Shown piece after piece: positions 5,681 through 6,358 of a stretch of DNA of 6,358 nt. The stretch's first letter is position 1, and each line of letters opens with the position of its first letter. The stretch is from Candidatus Omnitrophota bacterium (GTDB taxonomy: Bacteria > Omnitrophota > Gorgyraeia > 2-02-FULL-51-18). The notes beneath the pieces are model-generated. The model saw nothing but the letters and a program-made list of their open reading frames with translations. It was not told the DNA's origin and ran no database searches. Made by a program: the position numbers and the translations under genes. The DNA is taken from assembly GCA_023247935.1 (NCBI GenBank), contig JAHFFM010000117.1, positions 1 to 6,358 on the forward strand. Reading direction: 5' to 3'.

Positions 5681-6358
5681 TTACCGTTTGTACCAATCGA
5701 CTGTTTTTTGAATAGATTCCTGAATATTAAATTTTTGCTTCAAGCCCAATTCTTTTCGTGCGCGGGCAACACTCGGAACATAACGGTTTCCACCCATCCC
5801 CACAAATCCCCGGTGATTGATTCTAATTTTAGGCTTTGAATCAAAAGCGTCAGACACCTTTTCCGCTAATTGCCGGATTGTCACTTCTTTATCCGAGCCA
5901 ACATTGTATGGACGACAAACCTTACCTTTAAACAAAATCGTCCAGAGCCATGAAGCTAAGTCAGCGGCATAAAAGTAGGAGCGCACTGTTTTGCCGTCCC
6001 CTTTCACCTCGATGGATCCGCCGGTCAAACCATCACGAATAAAATTTCCGGCTGCGTGATGTCCGTTTAAGTTCATGTAAGGCCCCACAAAGGTAAAACA
6101 CCGGGCAATTTTTGTCTGGAGCCCGTACTCTTTGTGATACAAAGCGCATAAAAGCTCCGCGAGTCGCTTGCCTTCGGCATAAGCCGAATGGGCGCTCAAG
6201 GGGTCGGGAGCACCCGTAAAATCTTCCAAAAGACGGGAAAGCCCGGCAGGCTGCGCGCCATAAACAGCGCCTGAGCTTAACAATAAAAACTTAGCATTCT
6301 TGTTTCTCTTGGAAAAATCCAAAACTCTCTTTGATCCATCAAAAAGATACTCCAGGGA
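5681..6358 (-). CDS. NAD-dependent nucleotide-sugar epimerase/dehydratase (extended SDR), N-terminus cut by window edge
   Basis: The frame is open from the window edge to a TAA stop and gives 226 residues; the real start and the N-terminal GxxGxxG dinucleotide motif lie outside. An in-frame TTG at 6322 falls inside the fold, and the 12 codons before it are open, so it is not taken as the start. Numbering from the edge, SSGAVYG (28-34) carries the active-site Ser, and Tyr60 with Lys64 form the YxxxK catalytic pair. A VGPY motif follows, then an RSYFYAADLA stretch and a YNVGSDKEVTIRQLAEKV segment, as is usual for C-terminal halves of sugar-nucleotide SDRs. Such enzymes use bound NAD(P) to oxidise, dehydrate, epimerise or reduce the sugar of an NDP-sugar in the cytoplasm. 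The exact reaction cannot be assigned. The stop lies one base before the transketolase start, so the genes are probably co-transcribed. About 90 to 100 residues are judged missing from typical family length. Confidence 0.9.
   Translation of the reverse strand, partial: SLEYLFDGSKRVLDFSKRNKNAKFLLLSSGAVYGAQPAGLSRLLEDFTGAPDPLSAHSAYAEGKRLAELLCALYHKEYGLQTKIARCFTFVGPYMNLNGHHAAGNFIRDGLTGGSIEVKGDGKTVRSYFYAADLASWLWTILFKGKVCRPYNVGSDKEVTIRQLAEKVSDAFDSKPKIRINHRGFVGMGGNRYVPSVARARKELGLKQKFNIQESIQKTVDWYKR

Noticed and set aside
5681..6322. Complete 213-residue SDR starting at TTG 6322
   Set aside because: The frame stays open upstream to the window edge, and the upstream codons read as a helix before the strand ending in SSGAVYG. 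A start here would lack the whole dinucleotide-binding motif.
1..6358. Pentose-phosphate operon explanation for the transketolase genes
   Set aside because: No transaldolase, epimerase or isomerase of pentose phosphates is present; all neighbours are nucleotide-sugar enzymes or glycosyltransferases.
1..6358. CRISPR array, tRNA, rRNA, insertion sequence or rho-independent terminator
   Set aside because: The window is almost fully coding with junctions of at most 4 bases. I saw no spaced repeats, no terminal inverted repeats and no hairpin followed by a T run at an operon end.

Overview
All genes in this window lie on the minus strand, so transcription runs from position 6358 towards position 1. 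They form one tightly packed operon fragment of eight genes, cut at both edges. Gene junctions are 4-base ATGA overlaps, a 16-base overlap, a 1-base overlap or gaps of 1 to 4 bases. I see no room for an internal promoter or terminator, no RNA gene, no mobile element and no repeat array. The content is a bacterial surface-polysaccharide locus (O-antigen, capsule or exopolysaccharide). Base composition looks near half G+C by eye. The taxon cannot be fixed; a bacterium with frequent A/T homopolymer runs and some TTG starts is all the sequence supports.

The upstream half (about 2518 to 6358) makes a nucleotide sugar. In order of transcription it holds an extended SDR epimerase/dehydratase missing its N-terminus (5681..6358), the two halves of a split transketolase (4864..5679 and 3941..4867), an RmlC-type cupin epimerase (3402..3956) and a second extended SDR, probably a ketosugar reductase or epimerase (2518..3405). 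The downstream half (1 to 2513) holds three family-2-type glycosyltransferases in tandem (1593..2513, 556..1596 and 1..560). These would transfer the finished sugar and its neighbours onto a growing glycan.

The most interesting reading is that the thiamine-diphosphate enzyme pair does not serve central metabolism. It may instead add a two-carbon ketol unit to a keto nucleotide sugar, after which the cupin and the SDR set stereochemistry and reduce ketones, giving a branched-chain sugar. Two details fit this. In the C-terminal transketolase subunit, residues that hold the phosphorylated acceptor in housekeeping transketolase appear replaced while cofactor residues are kept. In the RmlC-like protein, the usual catalytic tyrosine is phenylalanine. 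This is inference and no substrate can be read from the sequence.

The leftmost gene (1..560) has a clear GT2 protein sequence but no ATG, GTG or TTG at its start. The codon where methionine is expected is ATT, overlapping the preceding stop codon.
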